This document shows, in pieces, positions 8,304 through 17,158 of a stretch of 64,000 bases of DNA. The notes under the pieces are model-generated. The model saw only the letters and a list, made by a program, of their open reading frames with translations. It was not told the origin of the DNA and searched no databases. Location of the stretch: positions 4,942,001 through 5,006,000 of the forward strand of contig NZ_AP019700.1 in the NCBI RefSeq assembly GCF_006738645.1, in the 5' to 3' direction. Positions within the stretch are counted from its first letter, which is position 1; the number at the start of each line of letters is the position of its first letter. Made by a program: the position numbers and the translations under genes. Origin of the DNA: Stella humosa (GTDB lineage Bacteria; Pseudomonadota; Alphaproteobacteria; ATCC43930; Allostellaceae).

Positions 8304-9046
8304 CACGCGGCCTGCACGCCGACCGCCTGGCCGCCGCAGACATAGAGAATCTGGCCGGTGATGAAGCCGGCCCGGGCGTCGAGCAGGGAGGCGACGGCGT
8401 GGGCGACCTCGGCCGGCTCGCCGAAGCGGCGCATCGGCACCGAGCGCAGGATGGCGTCGGTGCGCGGGTCGCCCGGCGGATTGCCCTTCTGGAACAGCTC
8501 GGTGTTGATCGGGCCCGGCCCGATGGCGTTGACCGTGATCCCCTGCTGGGCGAATTCGAGCGCCCAGGTGCGGGTCGCGGCCAGCAGCCCGCCCTTGCTC
8601 ATGCCGTAGGTGGTGCGCAGCTCCTTGCCCATCAGCGTGCGGCTGGAGATGTTGACGACCCGCCCGAACCCGGCCGCCTGCATGCCGGGCAGCAGTGCCT
8701 GGAAGCAAAGGAAGGCGCTGCGCAGGTTGACCGCCAGCGACCGTTCGACGTTCTCCAGGCTGACCTCGCCCACCGGCTGCGGCCAGACGATGCCGACATT
8801 GTTGACCAGCCGCGTCACCGGCCCGTCGGCCAGCACGGCGGCGAGCACGGCCTGGGTGGCCGCGGCGTCGCCCAGGTCTACCTGGAGGAACTGGCCCACG
8901 GCATCGGGCTTCGGCGCCTGGATGTCGAGGTTGACGACGGCATAGCCGTCGCCATGCAGGCGGCGGACGATGCCCTCGCCGATGCCGCTGCTGCCGCCGG
9001 TGACGACGACGCGGCCGGTGGCTTCTGCGTGAACGCTCATGCCCAT
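8303..9046 (-). CDS. SDR-family oxidoreductase (catalytically complete)
   Basis: A 247-residue classical SDR. It has TGGSSGIG (16-23), NNVG (82-85), catalytic Ser135, Tyr147 and Lys151 (YGMSK) and the C-terminal FITGQILYVCGG typical of 3-oxoacyl-ACP-reductase-like enzymes. It should catalyse NAD(P)-dependent oxidation or reduction of a hydroxyl/keto group on the imported compound. ATG 9046 lies 4 bases after the dioxygenase stop; ATG 9040 is an alternative, and the open frame to 9100 overlaps the previous gene. It shares about the same length and layout with its Phe-variant neighbour, consistent with tandem duplication followed by divergence. Confidence 0.88.
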   Translation of the reverse strand: MGMSVHAEATGRVVVTGGSSGIGEGIVRRLHGDGYAVVNLDIQAPKPDAVGQFLQVDLGDAAATQAVLAAVLADGPVTRLVNNVGIVWPQPVGEVSLENVERSLAVNLRSAFLCFQALLPGMQAAGFGRVVNISSRTLMGKELRTTYGMSKGGLLAATRTWALEFAQQGITVNAIGPGPINTELFQKGNPPGDPRTDAILRSVPMRRFGEPAEVAHAVASLLDARAGFITGQILYVCGGQAVGVQAA

Positions 9047-9050
9047 GGCC

Positions 9051-10100
9051 CTAGTACTGGGCCGCGGCGGCACCGACATCGACGGTCGAGCCGCGGACAT
9101 AGCCGCTGGCGACGCCGGGCGCGATGTCGCGGAACCCCTCCACCCGGAGCCAAAGGCGCAGCATCAGGCGGCGCAGTGCCGGATCGGCCTGCTCGACCCA
9201 GCCGGTACGGGCATGCAGCATGGTGTAGTTGCTGATGATCTGCAGGTCGCCCGGCTGCAGGTCCATGTCGAGCCGGTTCTCGGGCGCCAGCGCGCGCTCG
9301 AGCAGCAGGTCGAGGGCGGCGCGCTCGCGCATCGGCAGTGCGGTGCCAAGCTTGCGCTGGGCGGTCTCGATCATCTTGGCGTTGAAGACGCAGCTGAGCT
9401 TGCCGGCATGGTAGGTGAAGATCGGGATGCGCCCGTCGGTCACCTCCTGGCCGCTGGAATTGGCGGCATCGCCGCGCATGTCGTAGAGGTAGCCGTCATA
9501 GAGCGGCCCCAGCAGGTCGGGCGCCCGCTCCAGCACGTCGTTGTGGAGCGTGACGGCGCTGACGACGCGGCTGATGCCACCCGAGCGCGCCTTGCGCACG
9601 CACAGCAGGGCCACCACGTCGGCCGGATCGGTATGGGGCAACTGCTCGGCCGAGGTGGCCGAGCCGTTCACGTTGGGGGCGTTGTAGTCGAGGCCCTGGT
9701 CTGTGATGTGGGCGATCAGGTTGTCGCGCACGCCCCCCAGATTGAGGCTGGCGCGCTGCGGCAGTGGCCGGCCGATCTGGATGCCCAGCCCCCACAGCAG
9801 GCTGCTCAGCACGTCGGCATCGTATTTTTCGACCGGCAGGCCGCGGATCAGGGCCGCCCCCCGGCCGTTCTGCACCTGGTCCAGGACCGACCGCATCACG
9901 CCCTTGAGGATCGGCAGGTCGAAGTCCGCCGCCGCGAACTCGCCCGCGCGCAGGCCCCGCGCGCCGACCGCGGCGATCGCCCCGTCGATCTCGGCCAGCG
10001 CGTCGGCCGTCAGTTCGTAGACCCAGGAACGGTCCCGCTCCATGTCCGCCACCTTCCAGGCGGATCGGTCGGTTACCGGCAGGTGCAGCATCTCGGTCAT
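9051..10100 (-). CDS. TauD/TfdA-family Fe(II)/2-oxoglutarate-dependent dioxygenase
   Basis: A 349-residue enzyme of the TauD (clavaminate-synthase-like) fold. The metal facial triad is visible as His156-Thr-Asp158 (LPHTDPADV) and the distal His296 in NYTMLHARTGW. An Arg cluster (RRLMLRLWLR, about 308-317) is suited to bind 2-oxoglutarate. Family members hydroxylate an unactivated carbon, often releasing a leaving group such as sulfite or an amine. No signal peptide. The start codon overlaps the GntR stop (ATGA), so regulator and enzyme are co-translated. With the two SDRs it suggests a hydroxylate-then-oxidise route for the compound imported by the linked ABC transporter. Confidence 0.9.
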   Translation of the reverse strand: MTEMLHLPVTDRSAWKVADMERDRSWVYELTADALAEIDGAIAAVGARGLRAGEFAAADFDLPILKGVMRSVLDQVQNGRGAALIRGLPVEKYDADVLSSLLWGLGIQIGRPLPQRASLNLGGVRDNLIAHITDQGLDYNAPNVNGSATSAEQLPHTDPADVVALLCVRKARSGGISRVVSAVTLHNDVLERAPDLLGPLYDGYLYDMRGDAANSSGQEVTDGRIPIFTYHAGKLSCVFNAKMIETAQRKLGTALPMRERAALDLLLERALAPENRLDMDLQPGDLQIISNYTMLHARTGWVEQADPALRRLMLRLWLRVEGFRDIAPGVASGYVRGSTVDVGAAAAQY

Positions 10101-10921
10101 GAAGTCCTCCGCCGCCGCGCGCGCGGGCGCCCGGCACTGTCGTCGAGAGCAGGTTCAGACAAACCAGAATCGGACTCGGGGCCGGCCTCCAGCCCAGCCG
10201 CCCGCGCCTTCAGCAGGCGTCGCTTGCCGGCCAGCACATGGTCCTCGCCCAGGATGCGGGCGCGATCGCCGTCGCCGGCCTGGATCGCCTGGATGATGGC
10301 GACATGCTCGGCATTGGATTCGCCCATCATTGGCGGCGCCGACAGCACACCACGGCGCGACAGATGGGCTTCCTTCAGCAGCGTCTCGTAGATCTGGGCG
10401 GCCTTCCCATGGCCGGAGAAGGCCATCAGGGCATCGTGGAATTCGAGGTTCGCCTGGTAGTAGCGACGGCCGTCGCCCGCCTCCAGCGCCTGGCCCATGC
10501 CCTCGACCATGGCCGCCAGCCGGTCCTTCTGCTCGCGGCTGCCGCCGGTCGAGATCAGGGCGCAGGCGAAGCCGGTCAGCAGGGCACGCATGTCGTAGAG
10601 CTCGAGCAGTTCGTCGGTCGAGACCTCGCGCACGAAGACGCCGCGGTTGGCAATGCTGGTCAGGAGGCCACTGCGCTCGAGCGCGCTCGTAGCCTCGCGC
10701 ACCGGGCCTCGGCTCACGCCCAGCTGGGCCGCGATCAGCTGCTCGCTGACCCGCTCGCCGGCCTTGATCTCGCCGCTCAGGATCATCCGCTCCAATTCCT
10801 TGTGCACGATCGTGCCGAGCGATTCCGAGCGCCGCTGCGCGATCGCCGCGGCGGCGGCCGGAAGGCTGGATGCCGAGGCACTGGACGGTGGGGGCTTTGG
10901 CGGCAGGCCGGCTTTGCTCAT
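10097..10921 (-). CDS. GntR/FadR-family transcriptional regulator, first gene of the leftward operon
   Basis: A 274-residue regulator. A GntR winged helix lies at about 36-100 (IVHKELERMILSGEIKAGER, then LGVSRGPVREATSALERSGLL), followed by a helical FCD effector domain with the His of NLEFHDALM and further His residues. The tail is Arg-rich. I start at ATG 10921. The frame reaches ATG 10981, but those 20 extra codons would be spelled by the palindrome at 10944-10980, which is more likely the operator. It probably represses both its own operon (dioxygenase, SDRs, binding protein, serine hydrolase) and the divergent permease operon, with release by the pathway substrate. Confidence 0.9.
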   Translation of the reverse strand: MSKAGLPPKPPPSSASASSLPAAAAAIAQRRSESLGTIVHKELERMILSGEIKAGERVSEQLIAAQLGVSRGPVREATSALERSGLLTSIANRGVFVREVSTDELLELYDMRALLTGFACALISTGGSREQKDRLAAMVEGMGQALEAGDGRRYYQANLEFHDALMAFSGHGKAAQIYETLLKEAHLSRRGVLSAPPMMGESNAEHVAIIQAIQAGDGDRARILGEDHVLAGKRRLLKARAAGLEAGPESDSGLSEPALDDSAGRPRARRRRTS

Positions 10922-10943
10922 CCGGGAATTGAGCGGCGAAAAC

Positions 10944-10980
10944 TGGAAACTGTCAACACTTACCCTGTTGACAGTTTCCA
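10944..10980. promoter_or_regulatory. Perfect inverted repeat, likely GntR operator in the divergent promoter
   Basis: TGGAAACTGTCAACA (10944-10958) and its exact reverse complement (10966-10980) flank a 7-base spacer. Each arm contains a consensus -35 hexamer TTGACA: 10968-10973 on the plus strand and 10956-10951 on the minus strand. A protein bound here would cover both promoters. Counting from these boxes, rightward transcripts would start near 11003 and leftward ones near 10921, at or next to the GntR start codon. The -10 boxes are only weak matches. Confidence 0.75.
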
Positions 10981-11058
10981 TTCATCGACGGACCATCGGG
11001 CCATGCACAGACGCCCTTCCCCGCGCCTTGGCGCCGGCACCGCGCCGGCCGCGGCCCG

Positions 11059-11976
11059 ATGACCCAGTTCATCCTGCGGCGTCTCGGCCTGGCGCTGGTG
11101 GTGGCCATGCTGGTGTCGACCTCCACCTTCCTGCTGCTGCGCCTGGCGGCCGACCCGGCCCAGGTGCTGGCGGGCGAAGGGGCGACCGTCGCCGACATCG
11201 AGAACATCCGCCGCATGTACGGCTTCGACCAGCCGTTGCTGGCGCAGTACTGGCACTGGGCCTTGCGGGCGCTGGGTGGCGACTTCGGCGATTCGCTGTT
11301 CCTGAAGAGCCCGGTGCTCGACCTCATCGCCGACCGCGCGCCGGTCACGATCACGCTGGCGCTCTGCTCGATCGGGCTGGCGCTGGTGGTGTCGATCCCG
11401 CTTGGCGTGGTGGCAGCGCTGAAGCCCAACACAGCCCTCGACCGCATCGCGCTCGGCACCGCCGTCGTCGGCCAGGCGATGCCCAGCTTCTTCTTCGCGC
11501 TGCTGCTGATCCTGGTCTTCGGCGTCCACCTGGAATGGCTGCCGATCAGCGGCAGCGACAGCTGGCTGCACTACGTCATGCCTTCCATCGTGCTGGGCTA
11601 CTACGCCATGCCGGCCCTGATGCGGCTGACCCGCGGCGGCATGCTGGAGGTGCTGGGCTCGGACTATATCCGCACCGCGCGCGCCAAGGGGCTGCGGCCG
11701 CCGGCCGTCCTCTTCAAGCATGCGCTGCGCAACGCCATCGTCTCGGTGGTGGCGGTCGCGGCGGTGCAACTCGGCTTCATGCTGGGCGGGTCGGTGGTCG
11801 TCGAATCCATCTTCTCGCTGAACGGGCTGGGCCGGCTCGCCTACCAGTCGATCCAGCGCGCCGACTTCGACACGATCCAGGCGATCATCCTGATGATCGC
11901 CGGCGTCTATGTCCTTCTGACCTTCCTGGCGGACGTGCTGAACGCATGGCTCGATCCGCGGATCCGGGTGTCCTGA
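11059..11976 (+). CDS. ABC transporter permease, DppB/OppB type
   Basis: A 305-residue inner-membrane permease of the peptide/opine/nickel class. The N-terminal segment MTQFILRRLGLALVVAMLVSTSTFLLL is the first helix of DppB-type proteins and is followed by the periplasmic stretch with YGFDQPLLAQYWHW. The EAA-type cytoplasmic loop that docks the ATPase reads LGSDYIRTARAKGL (about 205-218). About six membrane helices are evident. It is the first gene of a four-gene transporter operon, and its TGA overlaps the next ATG (TGATG). It probably pairs with the binding protein at 5996. Confidence 0.94.
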   Translation: MTQFILRRLGLALVVAMLVSTSTFLLLRLAADPAQVLAGEGATVADIENIRRMYGFDQPLLAQYWHWALRALGGDFGDSLFLKSPVLDLIADRAPVTITLALCSIGLALVVSIPLGVVAALKPNTALDRIALGTAVVGQAMPSFFFALLLILVFGVHLEWLPISGSDSWLHYVMPSIVLGYYAMPALMRLTRGGMLEVLGSDYIRTARAKGLRPPAVLFKHALRNAIVSVVAVAAVQLGFMLGGSVVVESIFSLNGLGRLAYQSIQRADFDTIQAIILMIAGVYVLLTFLADVLNAWLDPRIRVS

Positions 11977-12899
11977 TGTCGGCGACAGGCGATCTGGGCA
12001 CGCCGCCCTTCCGCGCGGTGGTGGCGGCCGAGCCGGCAGCCCCCTCGCCCGCCACCATCCTGCGCCGACGGGCCCTGTCCCATCGCGGCGTCACCATCGG
12101 CGGCGGGGTACTGGCGTTCATCTTCCTGATCGCGCTGGCGGCCCCGCTGCTGGCGCCGCACGACCCCTACGCCCAGGACCTGAGCCGCCGGATGCTGAAG
12201 CCGGTGTGGGAGGCGACGGGCACCTGGTCCCACCCGCTCGGCACCGATTCCTTCGGCCGCGACTACCTCTCGCGCATCATCTATGGCGCCCGCGTTTCGC
12301 TGCTGATCGGCTTTGCCGCCATGCTGCTGTCGGGCCTGGTCGGCACGGCGCTGGGCGTGGCGGCCGGCTATTTCGGCGGTCGGGTCGACATGGTGGTGAC
12401 GACGCTGGTGACGACGCGCCTGGCCATGCCCGCCATCCTGATCGCGCTGGCGGTGGTGTCGCTGGTCGGCAGTTCGTTGTGGATCATCATCCTGGTGCTG
12501 GGCCTGCTGCTGTGGGACCGCTTCGCCGTCGTCATGCGGGCGGCCACCCAGCAGGTGCGCCATCTGGACTACGTCGCGGCCGCCGAGGCGATCGGCTGCT
12601 CGACCACGCGCATCATACTGACCGAGACGCTGCCCAACGTCGCCAACCCGCTCATCGTCATCGCCACGCTGGAGATCGCGCACGCCATCCTGCTGGAGGC
12701 GGCGCTGTCCTTCCTCGGGCTTGGCGTGCAGCCGCCGACGCCGTCCTGGGGCCTGATGATCTCCGAAGGCAAGAGCTTCATGTTCTTCGAGCCCTGGCTG
12801 ATCTGCATCCCGGGCTTCGCGCTCTTCGCGCTCGTCATGTCGGTCAACCTGCTGGGCGACGGCATCCGCGACGTGACCGCACCCGAGAACCGCAATTGA
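11976..12899 (+). CDS. ABC transporter permease, DppC/OppC type
   Basis: A 307-residue permease. The DppC hallmarks are the HPLGTDSFGRDYLSRIIYGARVSL segment after the first helix (about 87-110), the ATPase-docking loop DYVAAAEAIGCSTTRII, and AALSFLGLGVQPPTPSWG near the end. It heterodimerises with the preceding DppB-type permease. The ATG is embedded in the upstream TGA, and the following ATPase starts inside this gene's stop, so the transporter genes are tightly coupled. Confidence 0.94.
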   Translation: MSATGDLGTPPFRAVVAAEPAAPSPATILRRRALSHRGVTIGGGVLAFIFLIALAAPLLAPHDPYAQDLSRRMLKPVWEATGTWSHPLGTDSFGRDYLSRIIYGARVSLLIGFAAMLLSGLVGTALGVAAGYFGGRVDMVVTTLVTTRLAMPAILIALAVVSLVGSSLWIIILVLGLLLWDRFAVVMRAATQQVRHLDYVAAAEAIGCSTTRIILTETLPNVANPLIVIATLEIAHAILLEAALSFLGLGVQPPTPSWGLMISEGKSFMFFEPWLICIPGFALFALVMSVNLLGDGIRDVTAPENRN

Positions 12900-13891
12900 G
12901 CGCGCTGCTGGAGATCGACGGGCTGGAGGTCGACCTGCCGGTCGCCGCCGGCACCTTGCGAGCAGTGCGCGGCATCCGGCTGTCGGTCGAGCGCGGCCAG
13001 ACTCTGTGCGTGGTCGGGGAATCCGGCTGCGGCAAGTCGCTGACCTCGCTCGCCATCATGGACCTGCTGCCGGCCCGCGCGGTGCGCCGGGCACGCCGGA
13101 TGACGCTGGCGGGCGAAGACCTCCTGTCGGCCACGCCCGCGCGCATGGCCGACCTGCGCGGCCAGCGGCTGGCGATGATCTTCCAGGAGCCGATGACCAG
13201 CCTGAACCCGGCCTGGTCGATCGGCAACCAGCTCGAGGAGGCCCTGCTGCGCCATCGCCGGGTGCGCCGGGCCGAGGCCCGCGACCGCGCCGTCCACCTG
13301 CTGGAGCGGGTCGGCATCAGCTCGGCCGCCAGCCGGCTGGGGCAGTATCCCCACCAGCTTTCGGGCGGCCTGCGCCAGCGGGTGATGATTGCCATGGCGC
13401 TGATGTGCGGCCCCGACCTGATCATCGCCGACGAGCCGACGACCGCGCTCGACGTCACCATCCAGGCCCAGATCCTGCGCCTGCTGGCCGACCTCCAGCG
13501 CGAGTTCTCGATGGGGCTGCTGCTGATCACCCACGACCTGGGCGTGGTGTCGCGCATCGCCGACCGGGTAGCGGTCATGTATGCGGGCGAGATCGTCGAG
13601 ACCGGCACGGCGCTGGAGGTGCTGGCCCACCCCCGCCACCCCTATACACAGGGTCTGATCGGCTGCATCCCACGCCCCGGCACCGGGGCGGCCGGCCAGC
13701 GCCTGGGCACGATCCCCGGCATGGTGCCGAACCTGGCCCGGCCGATCGCCGGCTGCGGCTTCATCGACCGCTGCCCCGAGCGCAAGGCCCATGCCTGCCG
13801 CCAGCCGGTGCCGCTGGCGGCGATCGGCACCGGCCGCGCCAGCCGCTGCGTCCTGGCGGCGGCCGCCGAAGAAGAACGTGTGCCGGCATGA
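12896..13891 (+). CDS. ABC transporter ATP-binding protein, DppD/OppD type
   Basis: A 331-residue ATPase with Walker A GESGCGKS (41-48), signature LSGGLRQRV, Walker B LIIADEPTTALD and the C-terminal oligopeptide-transporter extension containing a Cys-rich segment (CGFIDRCPERKAHAC). The only sensible start is TTG 12896, which overlaps the previous TGA; no ATG or GTG lies nearby in frame. The larger open frame to 12206 is a shadow of the permease. It powers uptake together with the next gene. Confidence 0.93.
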   Translation: MSALLEIDGLEVDLPVAAGTLRAVRGIRLSVERGQTLCVVGESGCGKSLTSLAIMDLLPARAVRRARRMTLAGEDLLSATPARMADLRGQRLAMIFQEPMTSLNPAWSIGNQLEEALLRHRRVRRAEARDRAVHLLERVGISSAASRLGQYPHQLSGGLRQRVMIAMALMCGPDLIIADEPTTALDVTIQAQILRLLADLQREFSMGLLLITHDLGVVSRIADRVAVMYAGEIVETGTALEVLAHPRHPYTQGLIGCIPRPGTGAAGQRLGTIPGMVPNLARPIAGCGFIDRCPERKAHACRQPVPLAAIGTGRASRCVLAAAAEEERVPA

Positions 13892-14889
13892 CCGTCCTGC
13901 TCGAGGGCCAGCAGCTCTACCGCTCGTTCCAGGTCGGCACCGGTTTCCTGAAGCCCAGGCGGACCCTGCATGCGGTGAATGGCGTATCCCTGTCGGTGCG
14001 CCGGGGCGAGGTGCTGGGGCTGGTCGGCGAATCCGGCTGCGGCAAGTCCACGCTGGCCCGCACGCTGCTGGGCGCGCTGGCGCCGAGCCGGGGCGAGATC
14101 CGCTTCGCCGGCAAGCCGCTGGCCGCGGCCGACCGGCTGGAACGCGCGCGGCGCATCCAGCCGATCTTCCAGGACCCCTATTCCTCGCTGAACCCGCGCC
14201 GCTCGATCGCCGGGATCATCGGCCAGCCGCTGCTGGTCCATGGCGTCGGCGACGCGGCCGAGCGCCGGCGCCGGGTGGCCGAGCAGATGGACCTGGTCGG
14301 CCTGCCGCGCCGGCACGCCGATTCCTACCCCTCGCAGCTCTCGGGCGGGCAGCGGCAGCGCGTCGCCATCGCCCGCGCCCTGGTGCTGCGCCCGCAACTC
14401 GTGATCGCCGACGAGCCGACCTCGGCGCTGGACGTGTCGGTGCAGTCGCAGATCCTGAACCTGCTGCTCGACCTGCGGCAGGAACTGGGGCTGACCTACA
14501 TCCTGATCAGCCACAACCTGGCCGTCGTCGAGCACCTGGCGACGCGGGTGGCGGTCATGTATCTGGGTCGCATCGTCGAGGAGCGCACGACCGAGCGCCT
14601 GTTCGCCGGTGCCTGCCACCCCTATACCCGGGCGCTGCTGTCGTCGGTGCTGACGCCCGACCCGACGGCCGGCATGCCCGACGCGCCGCTCGGCATCGCC
14701 TTTCCCAACCCGCTCGACCCGCCGTCGGGCTGCGCCTTCCACCCCCGCTGCCCGGACGCCCAGCCGCTCTGCGCGGCCAGCAAGCCGGCGCCGGTGCGGG
14801 TCGATCGCGGCATCGACGGTGGCTTTGCCGAATGCCTGCGCTGCGAGCCGGCGGCCCCCGCCCGGCCCCATCCTGTCCCCGTTCACTGA
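13888..14889 (+). CDS. ABC transporter ATP-binding protein, DppF/OppF type
   Basis: A 333-residue ATPase with Walker [10 protein letters not shown] (47-55), the [12 protein letters not shown]-loop segment, signature LSGGQRQRV, Walker [13 protein letters not shown] and H-loop SHNLAVVEH. The C-terminal [15 protein letters not shown] is the conserved DppF tail. It starts in the ATGA overlap with the preceding ATPase. It completes a DppBCDF-like set that lacks an adjacent binding protein; the one at 5996 is the natural partner. Confidence 0.94.
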   Translation: MTVLLEGQQLYRSFQVGTGFLKPRRTLHAVNGVSLSVRRGEVLGLVGESGCGKSTLARTLLGALAPSRGEIRFAGKPLAAADRLERARRIQPIFQDPYSSLNPRRSIAGIIGQPLLVHGVGDAAERRRRVAEQMDLVGLPRRHADSYPSQLSGGQRQRVAIARALVLRPQLVIADEPTSALDVSVQSQILNLLLDLRQELGLTYILISHNLAVVEHLATRVAVMYLGRIVEERTTERLFAGACHPYTRALLSSVLTPDPTAGMPDAPLGIAFPNPLDPPSGCAFHPRCPDAQPLCAASKPAPVRVDRGIDGGFAECLRCEPAAPARPHPVPVH

Positions 14890-14915
14890 GCCATTTCCCG
14901 CACGGAACCCGAGCC

Positions 14916-16703
14916 ATGCCCGATCACACCATCGCCGAGCAGGCCATCCTCGACCAGCTTTCGGTCGCCAACGTCGAGCGCACCACCATCCAGATCGGCG
15001 AGGAGATCCCGTCGCGGCTGGCCGGCTCCGAGAACGGCCGGCGCATGGCCGAGTACAGCCGCGACCGCATGCTGGCCGACGGCATCGAGGCGCGTGTGCA
15101 CGCGTTCCCCGGCCTCGTCAGCTTTCCCGGCCCCGCCCGCCTGCGGGTGACGGCACCCGTGGAGATGGAGATCGAGGCCAACACGCTGGGCCACAGCGAG
15201 CCGATCGAGAACATGACGGGCGAGGTCGTCTATGTCGGCTCCGGTGCCTACGCGGACTATGTCGGGCTCGACGTGCGCGGCCGCATCATCCTGACCGAGC
15301 TGTCCTACGCCCCGGCGCGGCACGAGAAGCAGCGCATCGCGGCCGAGATGGGGGCAGCCGCCGCCATCATGATGAACTGGGGCCGGCCCGAGGACACCGC
15401 GGTCCCGTTCGGCTCGGTCAAGCCCGCCTGGGGCAACCCGACGCCGGAGACCTTCCGCGACGAGATGCCGACCATCCCCTGCATCGCCACCGCGCGCTCC
15501 ACCGGCCTGAAGCTGAAGGCGCTGTGCGAGGCGGGCCCGGTGACAGTCGAGCTGAGCGCCATCGTCGACAATCGCTGGACGCCCGTCCACCTGACCGAAG
15601 GCGTGATCCCCGGTACGCGCAGCGACGATTTCGTCGTGCTGGCTGGCCACCAGGATTCCTGGCCCGGGCCGGCATCGACCGACAATGCGTCGGGCAACGC
15701 CGTCATCCTGGAGCTGATGCGGGTCTTCCACCAGAACCGCCACAAGCTGCGCCGCGGCATCACCGCCGGCTTCTGGACCGGGCACGAGACCGGGACCATG
15801 GTCGGCTCCACCTGGTATGTCGACCGGAACTGGCGCCGGCTGCGCGACCATGCGGTCGGCTACATCCTGATCGACCAGCCCTCCTGCACCGGCACGATGC
15901 GCTGGGGTGCGTCGTCCAACGTCGAGTTGAAGCGCTTCCACCAGGCGATCGAGGGTCGCCTGCTGGGCAACCGCTCCTATTCCTGGGAGCGCAAGAAGAA
16001 GCACGGCGACTGCTCCATGTTCGGCATGGGCATCCCGATGATCTTCGCCATGGGCCAGTTCTCCGAGCAGGAGCTGAAGGAGACGGCGCTGGCCAACTGG
16101 GGCTGGTGGCACCACACGCTGGACTGCACGATCGACAAGGTCGACTTCGAGTTCATGGTCGACCACCTGCGCATCTATGCGGCCTACCTGTGGGAGCTCT
16201 GCACCGCGGTCGTCCTGCCCTACGCCTATACGGAAAGCGCGCAGCAGTTCGTGAAGCGGCTCGAGGACCTGTCGCCGGCTGGCGAGGCGATCGGCATGGA
16301 CGAGGCCCTGGCGGCGGCCCGCAAGCTGCACGCGCAGGCGGTTGCGTTCGATGCCTTCTGCGACGGCTGGCGGACCCACTACGCCGCTGCGCCGGCTGCC
16401 AACGAGGCGGGGGGCGACGAAGCGGCAGCCGATGCCATCAACCTCGCGATGAAGCGCGTGAACCGCCTGCTGATCCCGCTGTCGAGCACGGTGCGGGGCA
16501 CCTACGAGCACGATGCCTACGGGCTGACGGCGCAGACGACCGTGCTGCCCGCGCTCTACGAGGTGGGGGTGTTGGCCAGCCAGGAGACCCCGGCGCGCTG
16601 GATGCTGGAAACCAAGCTGCGGCGCGAGGTGAATCGCACCGCCGACACGCTGCAGGATGCGACCGAGCTGCTGGCCGACACGATGGCGCGCTGGCCGCGA
16701 TAG
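14916..16703 (+). CDS. M28-fold metallo-hydrolase (glutamate carboxypeptidase-like) with an altered catalytic base
   Basis: 595 residues, no signal peptide. A PA-like insert occupies about 100-200 and the M28 zinc-peptidase core about 225-410. By alignment to glutamate carboxypeptidase II, the zinc ligands are His245 (GHQDSW), Asp256 (STDNASG), Glu291, Asp320 (YILIDQPS) and His399/400 (WHHTLD). The usual Glu-Glu pair reads His290-Glu291 (WTGHETG), so the general-base Glu is His. The enzyme may hydrolyse an amide, amidine or N-acyl bond in the imported compound, or the change may alter activity. ATG 14916 follows the ATPase stop by 26 bases; the frame open to 13791 is a shadow of the ATPase gene. 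Confidence 0.85.
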   Translation: MPDHTIAEQAILDQLSVANVERTTIQIGEEIPSRLAGSENGRRMAEYSRDRMLADGIEARVHAFPGLVSFPGPARLRVTAPVEMEIEANTLGHSEPIENMTGEVVYVGSGAYADYVGLDVRGRIILTELSYAPARHEKQRIAAEMGAAAAIMMNWGRPEDTAVPFGSVKPAWGNPTPETFRDEMPTIPCIATARSTGLKLKALCEAGPVTVELSAIVDNRWTPVHLTEGVIPGTRSDDFVVLAGHQDSWPGPASTDNASGNAVILELMRVFHQNRHKLRRGITAGFWTGHETGTMVGSTWYVDRNWRRLRDHAVGYILIDQPSCTGTMRWGASSNVELKRFHQAIEGRLLGNRSYSWERKKKHGDCSMFGMGIPMIFAMGQFSEQELKETALANWGWWHHTLDCTIDKVDFEFMVDHLRIYAAYLWELCTAVVLPYAYTESAQQFVKRLEDLSPAGEAIGMDEALAAARKLHAQAVAFDAFCDGWRTHYAAAPAANEAGGDEAAADAINLAMKRVNRLLIPLSSTVRGTYEHDAYGLTAQTTVLPALYEVGVLASQETPARWMLETKLRREVNRTADTLQDATELLADTMARWPR

Positions 16704-16770
16704 CCGCGCGCACCGCCCGCGGCATAGGATCGGGACGGCACATCCCCGCCATCTACAGGAGCATCCAGCC

Positions 16771-17121
16771 ATGAAGCGCATCGAACCCGGCTCCCGCCTC
16801 AGCAAGGCGGTCGTCGCCAACGGCTTCGTCTACATCTCGGGCCTGACCGCACGCGAGAAGGTGCAGGACGTCGCCGCCCAGACCACCGACATCCTGGCCC
16901 AGATCGACGGCTATCTCGCCGCCGCCGGCACCGACAAGAGCCGCCTCGTGATGTGCAACATCTGGCTCGTCGACATCGGCACCTTCAACACCATGAACGG
17001 TGCCTGGGAAGCCTGGGTCGACCCCAAGAACCCACCCGCCCGCGCCACCGTGGAATCCCGCCTGGGCGGCCAGGGCAACCTGGTGGAGATCAGCGCCATC
17101 GCGCTGGCGCCGACGGCCTGA
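16771..17121 (+). CDS. RidA family protein (YjgF/YER057c/UK114)
   Basis: A 116-residue cytoplasmic protein, close to the family's usual 110-130. It shows VVANGFVYISGLTAREK at the N-terminus and PPARATVESRLG near 90-101, containing the conserved active-site Arg that binds carboxylates. RidA proteins deaminate reactive enamine/imine intermediates made by PLP enzymes or amine oxidation. It sits 67 bases downstream of the M28-like gene on the same strand and probably cleans up an imine formed in the same pathway. AGGAGCATCCAGCC upstream supplies the ribosome site. Confidence 0.9.
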   Translation: MKRIEPGSRLSKAVVANGFVYISGLTAREKVQDVAAQTTDILAQIDGYLAAAGTDKSRLVMCNIWLVDIGTFNTMNGAWEAWVDPKNPPARATVESRLGGQGNLVEISAIALAPTA

Positions 17122-17128
17122 GCGACCA

Positions 17129-17158
17129 GGCAAGGCCCGCCTACGGGCGGACCTTGCC
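17129..17158. terminator. Bidirectional terminator between convergent operons
   Basis: A 13-bp stem with one mismatch (GGCAAGGCCCGCC at 17129-17141 with GGCGGACCTTGCC at 17146-17158) and a 4-nt loop sits between the RidA stop and the leftward gene ending at 17141. It overlaps the last codons of that gene. Confidence 0.65.

Noticed and set aside
13791-14915. N-terminal extension of the M28-like protein by 375 residues.
   Set aside because: This stretch is an out-of-frame reading of the ATPase gene, and the M28 protein has a natural ATG at 14916.
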